Of a DNA stretch of 64,000 bases, positions 36,233-45,709 are shown piece after piece (the stretch's first letter is position 1; each line of letters starts with the position of its first letter). Where the stretch lies: assembly GCA_027022365.1 (NCBI GenBank), contig JALVYU010000031.1:430391-494390 (forward strand), given 5' to 3'. The position numbers and the translations under genes are program-made. Source of the stretch: Desulfurococcales archaeon (GTDB lineage: Archaea; Thermoproteota; Thermoprotei_A; Sulfolobales; Desulfurococcaceae). The notes under the pieces are model-generated. The model was given only the letters and a program-made list of their open reading frames with translations, did no database searches and was not told the origin of the DNA.

Positions 36233-36475
36233 TCATCTCACGATGAACCTCTTATTGGGCTCTCTTCGTAGACCATTAAGCTCTTCCGCAGAGACCTCAG
36301 CTATTTTCTCAGAATATATCAGCTTAATCAATTCTTGTTTACCACTTAGGCTATCCCGCAGCAATTCATTCAATACTCTAGGCATTCCCCTAACCGTACC
36401 ATACCTCCTAATGTTCTCCTTTACTAGTTTTTTATAAATACCGTCATCTAAGATTACGGTAGTATGTTTGGACAT
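36233..36475 (-). CDS. Ribbon-helix-helix antitoxin-like protein, orphan
   Basis: 80 residues from ATG 36475. HTTVILDDGIYKKLVKENI gives the beta strand and first helix of an RHH fold, followed by a second helix PRVLNELLRDSL and an acidic tail. VapB/RelB-type antitoxins look like this. No PIN or other toxin gene is next to it, so it is an orphan or a simple repressor. Confidence 0.5.
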   Translation of the reverse strand: MSKHTTVILDDGIYKKLVKENIRRYGTVRGMPRVLNELLRDSLSGKQELIKLIYSEKIAEVSAEELNGLRREPNKRFIVR

Positions 36476-36607
36476 ATAACCGCCCAAGCATTATGATATG
36501 TAGAATCATATGTATTCTTCTAGGGCCGATAGATAATTCGGTATGCTACTTACTATTTCCATCTATATCGGCCGACTTTGATGCCAACCATTATTGATCT
36601 TAGAATA

Positions 36608-37357
36608 TTATAGTCTCTTTATAATAGTACGCCTGTTCGTTTCGATGGTGAATATTCCTAGAATTATCGTAAACAATAGTAGGACCAAAAAATCTATACC
36701 TAAGCTGAACGCTGATCTCCCTATGTATAAATCGTTGATTATGTCAGCATAATATGTTAACGGCGATACATACGATAAGGGTCTCATAAGTATTGGTAGC
36801 CTATTTATTGGAACAAATACTCCGCTTATGAATATAAGTGGCATCCTAACAACACTTGATAATAGGACCGCGTCTGCTGGTACATCGGAGGGTATAGCGG
36901 AGAAAAGAAGGCCCATAAACGAATAACATATCGACGATAGTAGTATGGACGCAATAAGAACAGGTATGTTTGCTGGGCATACACCAAGAAATATCCCAAT
37001 AGCAATTATAACTAATGATATAAAGACTCCGTAGAGCATTGATGCAAGACATGTTCCCATCAATACTAATTCAATAGTTATTGGTCTTGCTAGTATCATT
37101 TCAAGTGTCTTTTGCCTAGTCTCCCACGGTAATATTACAGGTGTGATAGAAGAAGCTGCGAAAAAGGAGGATATGGATAATAACATGGCGACCGCACTAC
37201 CTATACTTGGAGATGAACCGATCATAAATGCAAGCCATAAAAACATAGGCATGAATACGCCCATTACGATCGTTGGTCCCTTGAAATAATAAAGTCTCAT
37301 ATCCTTAATGCTCAAGGCCCATATCTTCTTCAAATAATCACTTATACATGCTACCAT
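36608..37357 (-). CDS. ABC-2 exporter permease
   Basis: 249 residues, six hydrophobic segments, with the ABC-2 features LPWETRQKTLEMILARPI and FISGVFVPINRLPILMRPLSYVSPLTY. Partner of the ATPase encoded 1 bp upstream. A/T-richer than the 10-12 kb exporter and not a close copy of it. Cargo unknown. Confidence 0.85.
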   Translation of the reverse strand: MVACISDYLKKIWALSIKDMRLYYFKGPTIVMGVFMPMFLWLAFMIGSSPSIGSAVAMLLSISSFFAASSITPVILPWETRQKTLEMILARPITIELVLMGTCLASMLYGVFISLVIIAIGIFLGVCPANIPVLIASILLSSICYSFMGLLFSAIPSDVPADAVLLSSVVRMPLIFISGVFVPINRLPILMRPLSYVSPLTYYADIINDLYIGRSAFSLGIDFLVLLLFTIILGIFTIETNRRTIIKRL

Positions 37358-37358
37358 A

Positions 37359-38285
37359 TTACTCGCCCCTAACTATTCTGACGAATATGTCCTCGAATGA
37401 CTGGGATTCTATATGTAGATCCTTTATCCTTAGACCTAACCTGTGTTTAATATTCATGATCTTATCCAATACTTCATCTAATTCGTTCTTCTCACATATT
37501 ATGGTTACCCATTTCTCATCGCATGTTACATTGTAATGATCTCTGAGCTCGTTGAGAACGCTAGAATCAATACTGTTATCGAATAAAACCTTTATCTCTA
37601 TATACTTTCCATATCTTATCCTTAGATCATCAGGGGTGCCCTCTGCTATGATTTTTCCCTTATTAATGATCGCCACACGATCACAAAGCATGCCTGCTTC
37701 ATCAATATTGTGGGTGGTTAATACTATAGTCTTACCGTTCCTGCGAAGCCCCATAATCATCGACCTGATTTTCCGAGCACTAAAAACATCTAGTCCTGAT
37801 GTTGGCTCGTCGAGAAACAATATTTCCGGATCACTGATTAGAGCCATAGCCAGTAAGAGCCTCCTCCTCATCCCCTTAGATAATGTTTTTGCCTTGGAGC
37901 TTCTTCTATCATATAAACCGAGCTCCTCCAGGAGGAATTTTCCCCTCTCAATAATGGTTTCTTTAGGAATGCAATAGAGCTTGCCTATAAGTACAAGATT
38001 ATCCCAGACACTCAGATCCACATATGGATTCGAAACCTCTGGAACAACGCCTATATGGCTCCGAGCCCCTATAGGGTTTCTATGCACATCAATACCCATT
38101 ATAAACGCGCGTCCTCTATCGGGCCTCAATAAACCAGTGATCATCCTTATAGTCGTAGTTTTACCCGCTCCGTTAGGACCCAAAAGACCAAAAATCTCGC
38201 CGCGAGATACACTAAAGGAAACACCACGGACAGCCTCAACAGATCCGAAGCTCTTATACAGTCCAATAGCTTCGACCATGGTCAT
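37359..38285 (-). CDS. ABC-2 exporter ATP-binding protein
   Basis: 308 residues. Walker A GPNGAGKTTT (~34-43), signature LSKGMRRRLLLAMAL (K in place of the usual G, common in this exporter class), Walker B ILFLDEPTSGLD, H-loop TTHNIDEAG, and a C-terminal regulatory part. First gene of a two-gene operon. Confidence 0.9.
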   Translation of the reverse strand: MTMVEAIGLYKSFGSVEAVRGVSFSVSRGEIFGLLGPNGAGKTTTIRMITGLLRPDRGRAFIMGIDVHRNPIGARSHIGVVPEVSNPYVDLSVWDNLVLIGKLYCIPKETIIERGKFLLEELGLYDRRSSKAKTLSKGMRRRLLLAMALISDPEILFLDEPTSGLDVFSARKIRSMIMGLRRNGKTIVLTTHNIDEAGMLCDRVAIINKGKIIAEGTPDDLRIRYGKYIEIKVLFDNSIDSSVLNELRDHYNVTCDEKWVTIICEKNELDEVLDKIMNIKHRLGLRIKDLHIESQSFEDIFVRIVRGE

Positions 38286-38799
38286 ACTGCTCCTTCACCA
38301 CCAATCTAATACATATGTAGACTTTCATCATATTTCTTAAGATACTGCTTCGACATAGTCAACTTAATCTTTCATCTAATGAACTTTACAACATCTCTAT
38401 CTCGTATAATATTTCCCATATTTAATTTCTACTCTCATAAGTTGTACTTGAAAAAGCATAATCAATAATATACTACCGCATAAAAGGGATCAAAAACCAT
38501 GTAATTATCAAATTATTATATAGTTTTTCATTATAAGATCCAAAGATTGGCTTCTCCAAAAACAGACATATTCTGTATTAGTTCTAATCCAAACAATCCG
38601 GGCTTAACAGGGATAAGTATGCTATGGCTTCAAAAAGGATCTAGATCTTAATTGTGCATTATAAGACACATATTGTGAAGAAGCAGTCATCGCTGGGCTT
38701 AAACAGGATATGCTCGTGATCACACAGTAAAGAGCAAGAAGAAATCCATGTCCGTGTCTGAATAATTGGGAACGACGGGTTGGAAATAAGCAAAGTATT
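38286..38799. other. A/T-rich intergenic region
   Basis: About 510 bp. Only the promoter region of the exporter is likely; no ORF, RNA or repeat recognised. Confidence 0.4.
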
Positions 38800-39213
38800 C
38801 TATGGTATAAAGATTGTACTTACACCATGTTTTTCCGCGGTTTCTGCTTGTTTCTTATCGCTTGTCAGTAGCTGCGCTTGTTTCTGGAGGGCTTGGACTA
38901 TATATAGGGAATCATATATTGTTGCCTTATTTTTCAGGGCGAAATCGAATGCGGGTTCTAGGTACTTGTGTTGGGGCTCGATCCTTATGATTTCTTGATC
39001 GGTTAGTTTGAACAGGATGTTCTTCTTTGCATAAGCTATTCCGATTGGTATAGACCGGAATATGGAGTAGTGCTTCCATATAGCATTTAATACTTCTTTG
39101 AGCATCAAATCTAGGCTGAATACCTCGCTGTACAGGAGGTATTCTCTTATTTCACGCCAGTTCTCTTCTTTAAGAACATATTTGGCAACAGACGAGGCAT
39201 CAATAACGATCAC
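38800..39213 (-). CDS. vapC: VapC-type PIN-domain toxin
   Basis: 137 residues. PIN acidic residues: IDASSVAKYVL (first Asp), LKEVLNAIWK (Glu), TIYDSLYIVQAL (Asp), and LLTSDKK (Asp). Such RNases cut tRNA or rRNA and are held inactive by VapB. Overlaps the antitoxin gene by 14 bp. Confidence 0.88.
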   Translation of the reverse strand: MIVIDASSVAKYVLKEENWREIREYLLYSEVFSLDLMLKEVLNAIWKHYSIFRSIPIGIAYAKKNILFKLTDQEIIRIEPQHKYLEPAFDFALKNKATIYDSLYIVQALQKQAQLLTSDKKQAETAEKHGVSTIFIP

Positions 39214-39430
39214 GGTCTTCCCTCACGCTCCTCGACCCAGAACCCCTAGGCAGGACGGGGTGTTTTTCGAGTTCTCTCTGGATTTCCTCTAGGACAAGAC
39301 GCTTCTTATAGTACTTGATCCGCTGCTCTATGAAATCTATTATTTCTTTTTTCCAATCTATTTCCCCCTTTAGCCTATCCATTTCCTCTTTGAGCCTGCG
39401 GGGTATTCGTATACTTAGGACCGTGCTCAA
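39200..39430 (-). CDS. vapB: VapB-type antitoxin
   Basis: 76 residues. TVLSIRIPRRLKEEMDRLKG is an RHH/AbrB-like DNA-binding start; the basic/acidic C-terminus (LVLEEIQRELEKHPVLPRG) would wrap the toxin. Upstream of vapC and overlapping it, the usual order. Confidence 0.8.
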   Translation of the reverse strand: MSTVLSIRIPRRLKEEMDRLKGEIDWKKEIIDFIEQRIKYYKKRLVLEEIQRELEKHPVLPRGSGSRSVREDRDRY

Positions 39431-39698
39431 CCGTTTACACCGATTCCATGGATATTGTATACAGTTATTTAAACCTACCTATTGTTCAATTAACCAATGC
39501 AGAACAATAACTACTCATTTCCTTATCCCATGAAATACCTTGTTCCCCCATCATGTTCGGAAATCTCGATAATTTCTTTCAAGCGAATACGATAGGATAC
39601 AATGCGGGTATCCATCGTCTAAACGAAGATTGATGTTTTCCCCGCTAGGCTAACCTGCAGATATGCTCTACGGCGTCTTAGCGAGAACCATGTGCCGG

Positions 39699-41036
39699 CT
39701 AGGATTTTATGTTGATGATTATGGGCGGCTCCTTCTCCACGATTATAATTTCGATACGATCGGCTACGCGCGTGGTATTAGTCAGGTATAGTGTTTCAAT
39801 AATGTGGCCAAGCTCTACGGGATCATGTTTTCCGAATATCAGGAAAGCAAAATACTTTTTATTACTAGTTTCCCTTATCCTTAGTTCATCAATATACGTC
39901 CTGAGCTGTACAGGAGCCTCCTTAGACCTTGTACTCGTCTTAGCCTCCGCAACCAGGGTTATGGGAGAGCTATGGTCGCAGAAGAAATCGGGTCTTAACC
40001 CGTGATCAACGCTTCTATCCGAGGAGCAGATGAGGCCAAGGCGATCAACGTATTTCTCGTAGATGTACTTGACCCCCTTATTCAAGACGATGTTATGGAT
40101 GCGATCATACCTCTTCGTCTCATCCATTATTCTGAGCTTTTCCTTGAACACTCGTCTCTGGATCTCGGGATCGATCCTCGATGCGGCCTCACATATGCTC
40201 TTTAGCGGGCATACCCAACAGTACGAATACTCCATATCCTTATTACATAGGCCGAGAATCATGGGCCTGGATAGGACAAAATCATACTTCACGGGATCCT
40301 TAGGGTTGATGCTGCGGAGAATGCTTGTGACGAGATAGACGCTCTTCCTGCTCCTCGGCAACTCCTTGGTTCTTCCCAGGAAGACCCTAGCGGCTGTCCT
40401 CGCTATCTCTGTGCCCAGGGGGACTAGGAGGCGTTTCTTATCAATGATGCTGGACCATAGCCCGAGGTCGGGGTACTCGTCCCTAGTCATCCATCTAAGG
40501 AACAAGTTGATCCTCTTGTGTGGGGAACTCTTTTTCCTCGAAAGAAACCTGTTTAGTAGCCCGGCTAGTTCCTTGGAGGGCGCTGAATCCATTGTTTTAT
40601 GATATATGTGCTCGGCTATCCCAACATCTATGTCTCCCTCTATACTGGGTATGAGGGATTCCCAGTCTGTTTCATAGTATGTTCTCAAAAGGATCTTGAA
40701 GAGAGCCGCACTACGATCAAACCTGTGGAAGAACGATGTCTTTTCCAATAGTTTGCCGAGCATATCCTCGAAGTATTTATCGTCGAGGAGATCAAATACC
40801 CCGATCCTTTTCCCGCTTAGATAATATATGATCTCCAGAAACCTTGACCTTATCAGGCTCACCCGCATCTGGAAATCATATAGCGCCGAGAGAAACGCTA
40901 CCGCTCCTACCTCGAAGGGGTCGCGGCCTACAAGCCTCATGTACTCGTGCGGGATGCTTAGCATTGACGTGTATAGATAACGGCTTGACAGAAAATCATA
41001 CAGGTTATCGAGCAATAAACGTGTGCTAGAACACAT
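39699..41036 (-). CDS. DUF2400 protein fused to a PD-(D/E)XK nuclease-like domain
   Basis: 445 residues. Residues ~1-290 look like DUF2400, a HhH-GPD DNA glycosylase relative: FEVGAVAFLSALYDFQMRV, HKRINLFLRWMTRDE and LVPLGTEIARTAARVFLG, ending in a four-Cys set (LCNKDMEYSYCWVCPLKSICEA) that suggests a 4Fe-4S cluster. Residues ~345-445 have LRPDFFCDH and TLVAEAKTST, a D-x(n)-E-x-K nuclease-type core. Fits a DNA repair or base-cleavage enzyme. I do not recall this fusion as common. Divergent from the HTH gene at 41292. Confidence 0.65.
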   Translation of the reverse strand: MCSSTRLLLDNLYDFLSSRYLYTSMLSIPHEYMRLVGRDPFEVGAVAFLSALYDFQMRVSLIRSRFLEIIYYLSGKRIGVFDLLDDKYFEDMLGKLLEKTSFFHRFDRSAALFKILLRTYYETDWESLIPSIEGDIDVGIAEHIYHKTMDSAPSKELAGLLNRFLSRKKSSPHKRINLFLRWMTRDEYPDLGLWSSIIDKKRLLVPLGTEIARTAARVFLGRTKELPRSRKSVYLVTSILRSINPKDPVKYDFVLSRPMILGLCNKDMEYSYCWVCPLKSICEAASRIDPEIQRRVFKEKLRIMDETKRYDRIHNIVLNKGVKYIYEKYVDRLGLICSSDRSVDHGLRPDFFCDHSSPITLVAEAKTSTRSKEAPVQLRTYIDELRIRETSNKKYFAFLIFGKHDPVELGHIIETLYLTNTTRVADRIEIIIVEKEPPIIINIKS

Positions 41037-41099
41037 TACTTGTTACCCGGTAAAACACTGGCGTGCCTTGATAATATTTGTTGTGTATCGTGCAGCCCT

Positions 41100-41230
41100 A
41101 TAGCGGCTCAGACCATTAACATCCGGGCCAGTGGCGGGTTATACCCCGTCCTTGTAGCGCGTGCCCGGCTCGGTGCGGTGTGGCCGGGCCCCCGTATGGG
41201 ATCGGATGAGCTGTGCTCGCCGGGTTGATT
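41100..41230. ncRNA. Possible structured RNA or GC-rich hairpin region
   Basis: Within a mostly A/T-rich divergent gap there is a GC-rich patch with a perfect 7-bp stem GCCCGGC/GCCGGGC (41163-41169 and 41183-41189) around a 13-nt loop, and a possible CCC/GGG stem after it. GC-rich islands in hyperthermophile intergenic DNA often encode RNAs. It does not fold as a tRNA. Low confidence. Confidence 0.25.
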
Positions 41231-41291
41231 AATCTATTTTAGGCTGATCACCGGTAGTAGATTATGAGGATTGTAGGAGAATTAATACTAG

Positions 41292-42425
41292 TTGTTTAGC
41301 GTTACGGCTTATCGTTTGAACGGGGTTGATTTGTTGAATCAGCTCTTCATATTCAAGAGGCTTGGGATGCTTACAAGGCTTTTCAGCGATTTAAAGCTAG
41401 ATATTGATTATTCTAATATTGATAAGACTGTGATTGATTACGCCTGGGAGAACTATGGTAAGAACATAGTGTTTAACCTACCCTTCGACATGGTGGAGAG
41501 CGGCGAGTTCATCAAGGAGGTTTATCCCCACGACGTGCCAGTCGGGCTGGTTGATGATATGGAGAAGTTTGCCCATAATATTTATGATCGTCTCGACTCG
41601 TTCGACTATATCATGCTCTACAGTGAGAGCCTGCTGGACATAATATCCTTCAGATCCTTCCTGAAGCAGCTAATGCATGTACGTCCCGGCTTTAAGAGGA
41701 TAATTGTTTTAAGAATCGATAAGGGCACGGAGAAGGACGATATAGACCTGTTCATCGAGATGTCGAGGATATACGGCTACCGCCCGGTCCTGCTGATCAG
41801 GGATGAGAGGGTGTACGATGACGTCAGGCTTCTCCTCAACCTGGCGGATGCGCGGCACTGCACGACTAAGTGGTTCAATTATGATGTGAAGATCTTCTTT
41901 ATCAGGGGGACTCTTGACACCCTCACCGTTCTCGCTCCAAGCGATAACCCCGACATAGAAATGGTCTCGTTCAGGGACTGTATAGCGTTTCTCTGCCACG
42001 GCCACGGGCAATTATCGCTTTCATCTATTATCAGCTTTATCTACGAGAACTCTAAGCCAGTGCTAAGGATCGGCGATGTCTTGATCGATGACTCCTTCAT
42101 AAATATTATAGAATACATTATGGAGTACAAGAGTATACGGGCTACGAGTAAGCTGGTCGGAATATCATACTCTCGTATCAGGAGGACGATCAAGGACCTG
42201 GAGAGAATAGAGAAGATACTCGGGATACAGCTTATCGAGACTAAGAGGGGGGGCAGCGAGCACGGGAAAACAGTGTTCACCCATATAGGTAGGATCGTGT
42301 TTGACAATATAAGGGAGCTTTACAGCGAGCTGGTTAAAGCGTATTCCTCCGTGGTAACAAATACGATGGAGGAGCTCAGGGGGAGGGATAATAGGCCGCT
42401 CTGCATATTCCCGCTATCAATCTAG
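41292..42425 (+). CDS. HTH protein with unknown N-terminal domain
   Basis: 377 residues from TTG 41292. The first ~250 residues are an unknown alpha/beta domain (NIVFNLPFDMVESGEF, FDYIMLYSESLLDII, ...RIIVLRIDKG). Residues ~265-350 are a LysR/ModE-like winged helix: IIEYIMEYKSIRATSKLVGISYSRIRRTI, KILGIQLIETKRGG, FTHIGRIVF. The usual order (HTH first) is reversed. It may control the hydrogenase/CODH cluster that ends next to it (9-bp tail overlap), but this is inference. Confidence 0.55.
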   Translation: MFSVTAYRLNGVDLLNQLFIFKRLGMLTRLFSDLKLDIDYSNIDKTVIDYAWENYGKNIVFNLPFDMVESGEFIKEVYPHDVPVGLVDDMEKFAHNIYDRLDSFDYIMLYSESLLDIISFRSFLKQLMHVRPGFKRIIVLRIDKGTEKDDIDLFIEMSRIYGYRPVLLIRDERVYDDVRLLLNLADARHCTTKWFNYDVKIFFIRGTLDTLTVLAPSDNPDIEMVSFRDCIAFLCHGHGQLSLSSIISFIYENSKPVLRIGDVLIDDSFINIIEYIMEYKSIRATSKLVGISYSRIRRTIKDLERIEKILGIQLIETKRGGSEHGKTVFTHIGRIVFDNIRELYSELVKAYSSVVTNTMEELRGRDNRPLCIFPLSI

Positions 42426-42659
42426 GTGCTCCAGCACGAGGACGTAGTCGTATTCCCCGGGCACTGGCTTCCAGTCCTCCCGGCCTAGTGCGGCAAGTAT
42501 CTTCCCTAGATCCTCGCCGCTAATGTATATTCTGATATTCTTTCCGAGCCTTATGCGCTCCATGACCTTGTCCCCGTATTCCTGGCCGATGCACCTACTG
42601 ATCGCTTCGTAGACCAGCCCGTCATCGTACTCCCCTAGGGGCTCGACTATGCCGAACAA
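42417..42659 (-). CDS. Small protein at the end of the hydrogenase cluster
   Basis: 80 residues, acidic, with YVLVLEHLD at the end. No family recognised. It follows the small hydrogenase subunit gene by 40 bp in the same direction, so it belongs to the train. Could be an assembly factor or simply a conserved accessory. Confidence 0.5.
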   Translation of the reverse strand: MFGIVEPLGEYDDGLVYEAISRCIGQEYGDKVMERIRLGKNIRIYISGEDLGKILAALGREDWKPVPGEYDYVLVLEHLD

Positions 42660-42699
42660 TACCTCGTAGTGCCTGGTCTCTGCCGATAGCTTGTGCCTC

Positions 42700-43449
42700 T
42701 TATACCTGTACTCTATGCTTACCCTGTACAGTCCCCGTCTCCCCCTTGATCTTCTCGACTATGTATCCACCGGCTATGCTGTATACTTCTCTGAGCCGGG
42801 GGTCTTTAAGCCTCGAGGCCTTATCCATGATCTTCTCTCTGAGCTCCTCTACTGTTCTCGAGCTATTTATTATCTCGAGCAGATCGTCCAGTATGTAGTC
42901 CCGGTCATAGTAGCCCACATACCTTGTAAGATAGTATCTCAGATCCTTGTAGAGCCTCTCGTTGAAGAGCACGCCGTATCTGCGGTCTAGGACGTGTCTT
43001 CTCGGATAGAGTATCTTCGCCTCGATCTTCTTGTTAACTAGGCCGAGCAGCTGGCCGAGCCCGAAAAGTATTGCTTCGGGCCTGGGCGGGCAGCCGGGTA
43101 TGTATATGTGTACGGGGATTATCTTGTCGACCCCGCCGTACACAGCCAGGCTGTCGTAGAAGATCCCCCCGGCGATAGCGCACGCCCCTACAGCGGCGAC
43201 TATTCTTGGTTTGGGCGGCATCGCCTCGTATACTCTCTTCAACCCTATCACGGCCTGCCTGTTCACCGAGCCGCTTACAAGCAGTGCATCCGCCTGCCTA
43301 GGCGTGGGCACGAGCTTCACGCCGAACCTCTCGACATCGTAGAACGGCGTCAGGACGTCGAGTACCTCGATATCGCATCCATTACAGGCGCTGGCATCTA
43401 CGTGGAATACCCATACGCTCCTAAAACGGGGTCTGGGACGCCCTCCCAT
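42700..43449 (-). CDS. hycG: Hydrogenase small subunit (NuoB/HycG-like)
   Basis: 249 residues. The four N2-cluster cysteines are present: ACNGCDIEVLD, AVGACAIAGG and YIPGCPPRPEA. This subunit passes electrons to the NiFe subunit. The C-terminal ~100 residues extend past the NuoB core, as in FHL-type enzymes. Overlaps the ferredoxin subunit gene by 29 bp. Confidence 0.92.
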   Translation of the reverse strand: MGGRPRPRFRSVWVFHVDASACNGCDIEVLDVLTPFYDVERFGVKLVPTPRQADALLVSGSVNRQAVIGLKRVYEAMPPKPRIVAAVGACAIAGGIFYDSLAVYGGVDKIIPVHIYIPGCPPRPEAILFGLGQLLGLVNKKIEAKILYPRRHVLDRRYGVLFNERLYKDLRYYLTRYVGYYDRDYILDDLLEIINSSRTVEELREKIMDKASRLKDPRLREVYSIAGGYIVEKIKGETGTVQGKHRVQV

Positions 43450-43975
43450 ACTTATCAGTCCTCCTACTACGTAGTGCGTCGTGCGAGAAAACCTGTCTTC
43501 TACAGTCCCGGCAGAGGAACATCCTGTCTAGAAGCTCTTTTCTCCTCTCCCTGGGTATTCTTGTCAGCAAAGTGTATGCTCTGTGGATCTGTCTCTCGGT
43601 GAACTCCGTGTACCTGCCGCACCGGGAGCATGTGTGGAGCTCTAGGTTGACCTCGTAGATCAGGTCATCCTTCGACGGCGTGGCCATCTCGAATATGTTG
43701 GTGAGAACTATGGCTCCCTCGGGGCATACCTCCCAGCACCTGCCGCAGTAGATGCATCTACCGTAGAAGATCCTTATCCTCGCGTATCCCTCCCGGTAGT
43801 CGATCTCCTTCGTTATAGCGTTTGGCGGGCACGCCTCCGCGCATGCGCCGCAGCCGATGCAGAGGTCGGGGTTTATCTCCGGCTTACCCCTCAGCTCCCT
43901 CGGGGGCTCGAGGGGTTCTAGCGGGTACCTGAACGTGACTACCCATTTATCGGTCTTCTCAAAGTACTTCGCCAC
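43421..43975 (-). CDS. hycF: Ferredoxin-like subunit (NuoI/HycF)
   Basis: 184 residues. Two 4Fe-4S sites (CIGCGACAEACP and CIYCGRCWEVCP), then a C-terminal pair CSRCG and CRDC that can bind zinc, as in HycF/HyfH. It relays electrons to the small subunit. Eight-base gap to the catalytic subunit gene upstream. Confidence 0.92.
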   Translation of the reverse strand: MAKYFEKTDKWVVTFRYPLEPLEPPRELRGKPEINPDLCIGCGACAEACPPNAITKEIDYREGYARIRIFYGRCIYCGRCWEVCPEGAIVLTNIFEMATPSKDDLIYEVNLELHTCSRCGRYTEFTERQIHRAYTLLTRIPRERRKELLDRMFLCRDCRRQVFSHDALRSRRTDKYGRASQTPF

Positions 43976-43981
43976 GGCCCC

Positions 43982-45709
43982 TCACCCTATCCTTGAGGAT
44001 AGTTTTCTGGACTTAGCCCTCAGCTCGTCGTCTGTCATGATCTTCTTCGAGCCTGTATCGACGTCTATAACCAGGTACCTCTCCGTACATGCTAGGCAGG
44101 GGTCGACCGAGGCGTATATTATCGGTGCGTCGGCGAGCCTGTACCCGATGAGCATCTCCTTGACCGGCGGTATGTTGGCGTAGCTGGGGGCCCTTACCCT
44201 CCATCTCTGGATCTTATTGTATAGGCCGCTCCTAACATAGTGTATGTCCTCGCCCCTGGGCGCCTCGACAACGCCTACAGCCTCCTTGTTCTCCGGGATA
44301 CCCTTCACGTCCGCTGCCAGTGGGCCTCCCGGCAGGGCATCAAGGATCTGCTCGATTAGGTCGAGGGACTCGAATACCTCGTCGAGCCGGACAAGCGTTA
44401 TTGCCAGGACATCCCCCTCGCTGTACACGGGGACGTCGAAGCTGAGCTCCTTGTAGGCCGCATAGGGGTGGTCTCTCCTAACATCTATGTCGAGCCCGGT
44501 GGCCCTCGCGACAGGGCCTACGACGCCGTAGCTTATAGCCGTATCCCTCGGGAGCACTCCCACGCCACGCGTCCTCTTGACGAGTATCGAGTTGTTCACC
44601 AGCATGTTGTAGAGCTCCCTGTACTCGTACCTGATCTTCTTCACCGAGTCCCTCGCCTTGGCCAGCCTGTCTCCCAGCACGTCCCTCCGGACGCCGCCGA
44701 CAATGTCCATTCCATATGTTTTCCTGTTACCTGTCAGGATCTCGGCCAAGTGCATGATGTGCTCGCGGATCTTCCACGACAGCATGAAGCCCGTGTCGAA
44801 GCCCAGTATGTGGCAGGCGATCCCTACCCATAGGAGGTGGCTCTCGATCCTCTCGATCTCGAGCATGAGGCTCCTGATATACCTTGCCCGGTCAGGGATA
44901 TCTATGCCGGCCAGGGACTCGATAGCCTGCACGTAGGATGTCGCGTGGGTGAACCCGCATATCCCGCATATCCTCTCAGCTATGAATGGTATCTGGTTAT
45001 ATGTTAGCCTCCCCTCAGCTATCTTCTCGATCCCCCTCCAGTTATGGAAGCCCCTGTGCTCCGCATCAACTATTATTTCGCCCTTCACGTATAGCCTCCA
45101 GTGTATCGGCTCGTCGTTGATCATATGGTAGGGCCCCATCCCTATCACGTCAAGATCCTCGTGGCGCCCGACGGGCTTGTAGTCGGGGAGCCCCTCCCTC
45201 CAGTCCATCACAGGCTTATTGTAGGGGTGGTCCTTCCTCCACGGGTGGGCGTCGTCGGGCCAGTACTCGGGCAACACTAGCTTGCGCTTATCCTTCAGCC
45301 CGACGAACTCTATTCCGTAGAGATCCCTATTCTCCCTCTCATTCCACCAGGCCGCCTTAACCATGTCCGCTATGCTCTGGATTTCTGGGTCGTGTTCGGG
45401 CAGATACGCCCTGACGCCTATGTAGAGGTTCTGCTTGTCGAACGCCACTATGTATGTCAGCGAGAAGTCTCGTCTGAAGTACCTCTCGTCGTTCCCCACG
45501 ATCACGCTCAGCCTCGTGTAGGAGAACGTCATCAGCCGCCTGATTATCTCCCTTATGTTCTCCCTCGGTGCGAGGTATATGATTAGATCCTTTGTAGGGC
45601 CGTACTTTTCGGTGTAGAGGCCGTGGAGCTCCCTATCGATAATCCCCACTACCTCTTCTCTCCCCAGATCCTCGATGTTTCTCCTCCAGAAATCTACCAA
45701 CCAAGCCAC
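43982..45709 (-). CDS. hycE: [NiFe] hydrogenase large subunit, fused NuoC-NuoD (HycE type)
   Basis: 575 residues. Residues ~1-150 are the NuoC part; the rest NuoD-like. Both NiFe ligand motifs are intact: L1 RICGICGFTH (C248, C251) and L2 DPCLACTER (C538, C541). After L2 a 30-residue tail remains, the kind removed by a maturation protease. This makes it an active group 4 (formate-hydrogenlyase/CO-linked) enzyme rather than the Cys-poor Mbx type. It would reduce protons to H2. Overlaps the NuoH gene by 16 bp. Confidence 0.94.
   Translation of the reverse strand: MAWLVDFWRRNIEDLGREEVVGIIDRELHGLYTEKYGPTKDLIIYLAPRENIREIIRRLMTFSYTRLSVIVGNDERYFRRDFSLTYIVAFDKQNLYIGVRAYLPEHDPEIQSIADMVKAAWWNERENRDLYGIEFVGLKDKRKLVLPEYWPDDAHPWRKDHPYNKPVMDWREGLPDYKPVGRHEDLDVIGMGPYHMINDEPIHWRLYVKGEIIVDAEHRGFHNWRGIEKIAEGRLTYNQIPFIAERICGICGFTHATSYVQAIESLAGIDIPDRARYIRSLMLEIERIESHLLWVGIACHILGFDTGFMLSWKIREHIMHLAEILTGNRKTYGMDIVGGVRRDVLGDRLAKARDSVKKIRYEYRELYNMLVNNSILVKRTRGVGVLPRDTAISYGVVGPVARATGLDIDVRRDHPYAAYKELSFDVPVYSEGDVLAITLVRLDEVFESLDLIEQILDALPGGPLAADVKGIPENKEAVGVVEAPRGEDIHYVRSGLYNKIQRWRVRAPSYANIPPVKEMLIGYRLADAPIIYASVDPCLACTERYLVIDVDTGSKKIMTDDELRAKSRKLSSRIG

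Noticed and set aside
36608..38285. Duplicate of the 10-12 kb exporter
   Set aside because: Same family but clearly different sequence and base use; not a recent copy.
41130..41230. tRNA gene
   Set aside because: No proper T-arm, anticodon arm or acceptor pairing can be made.
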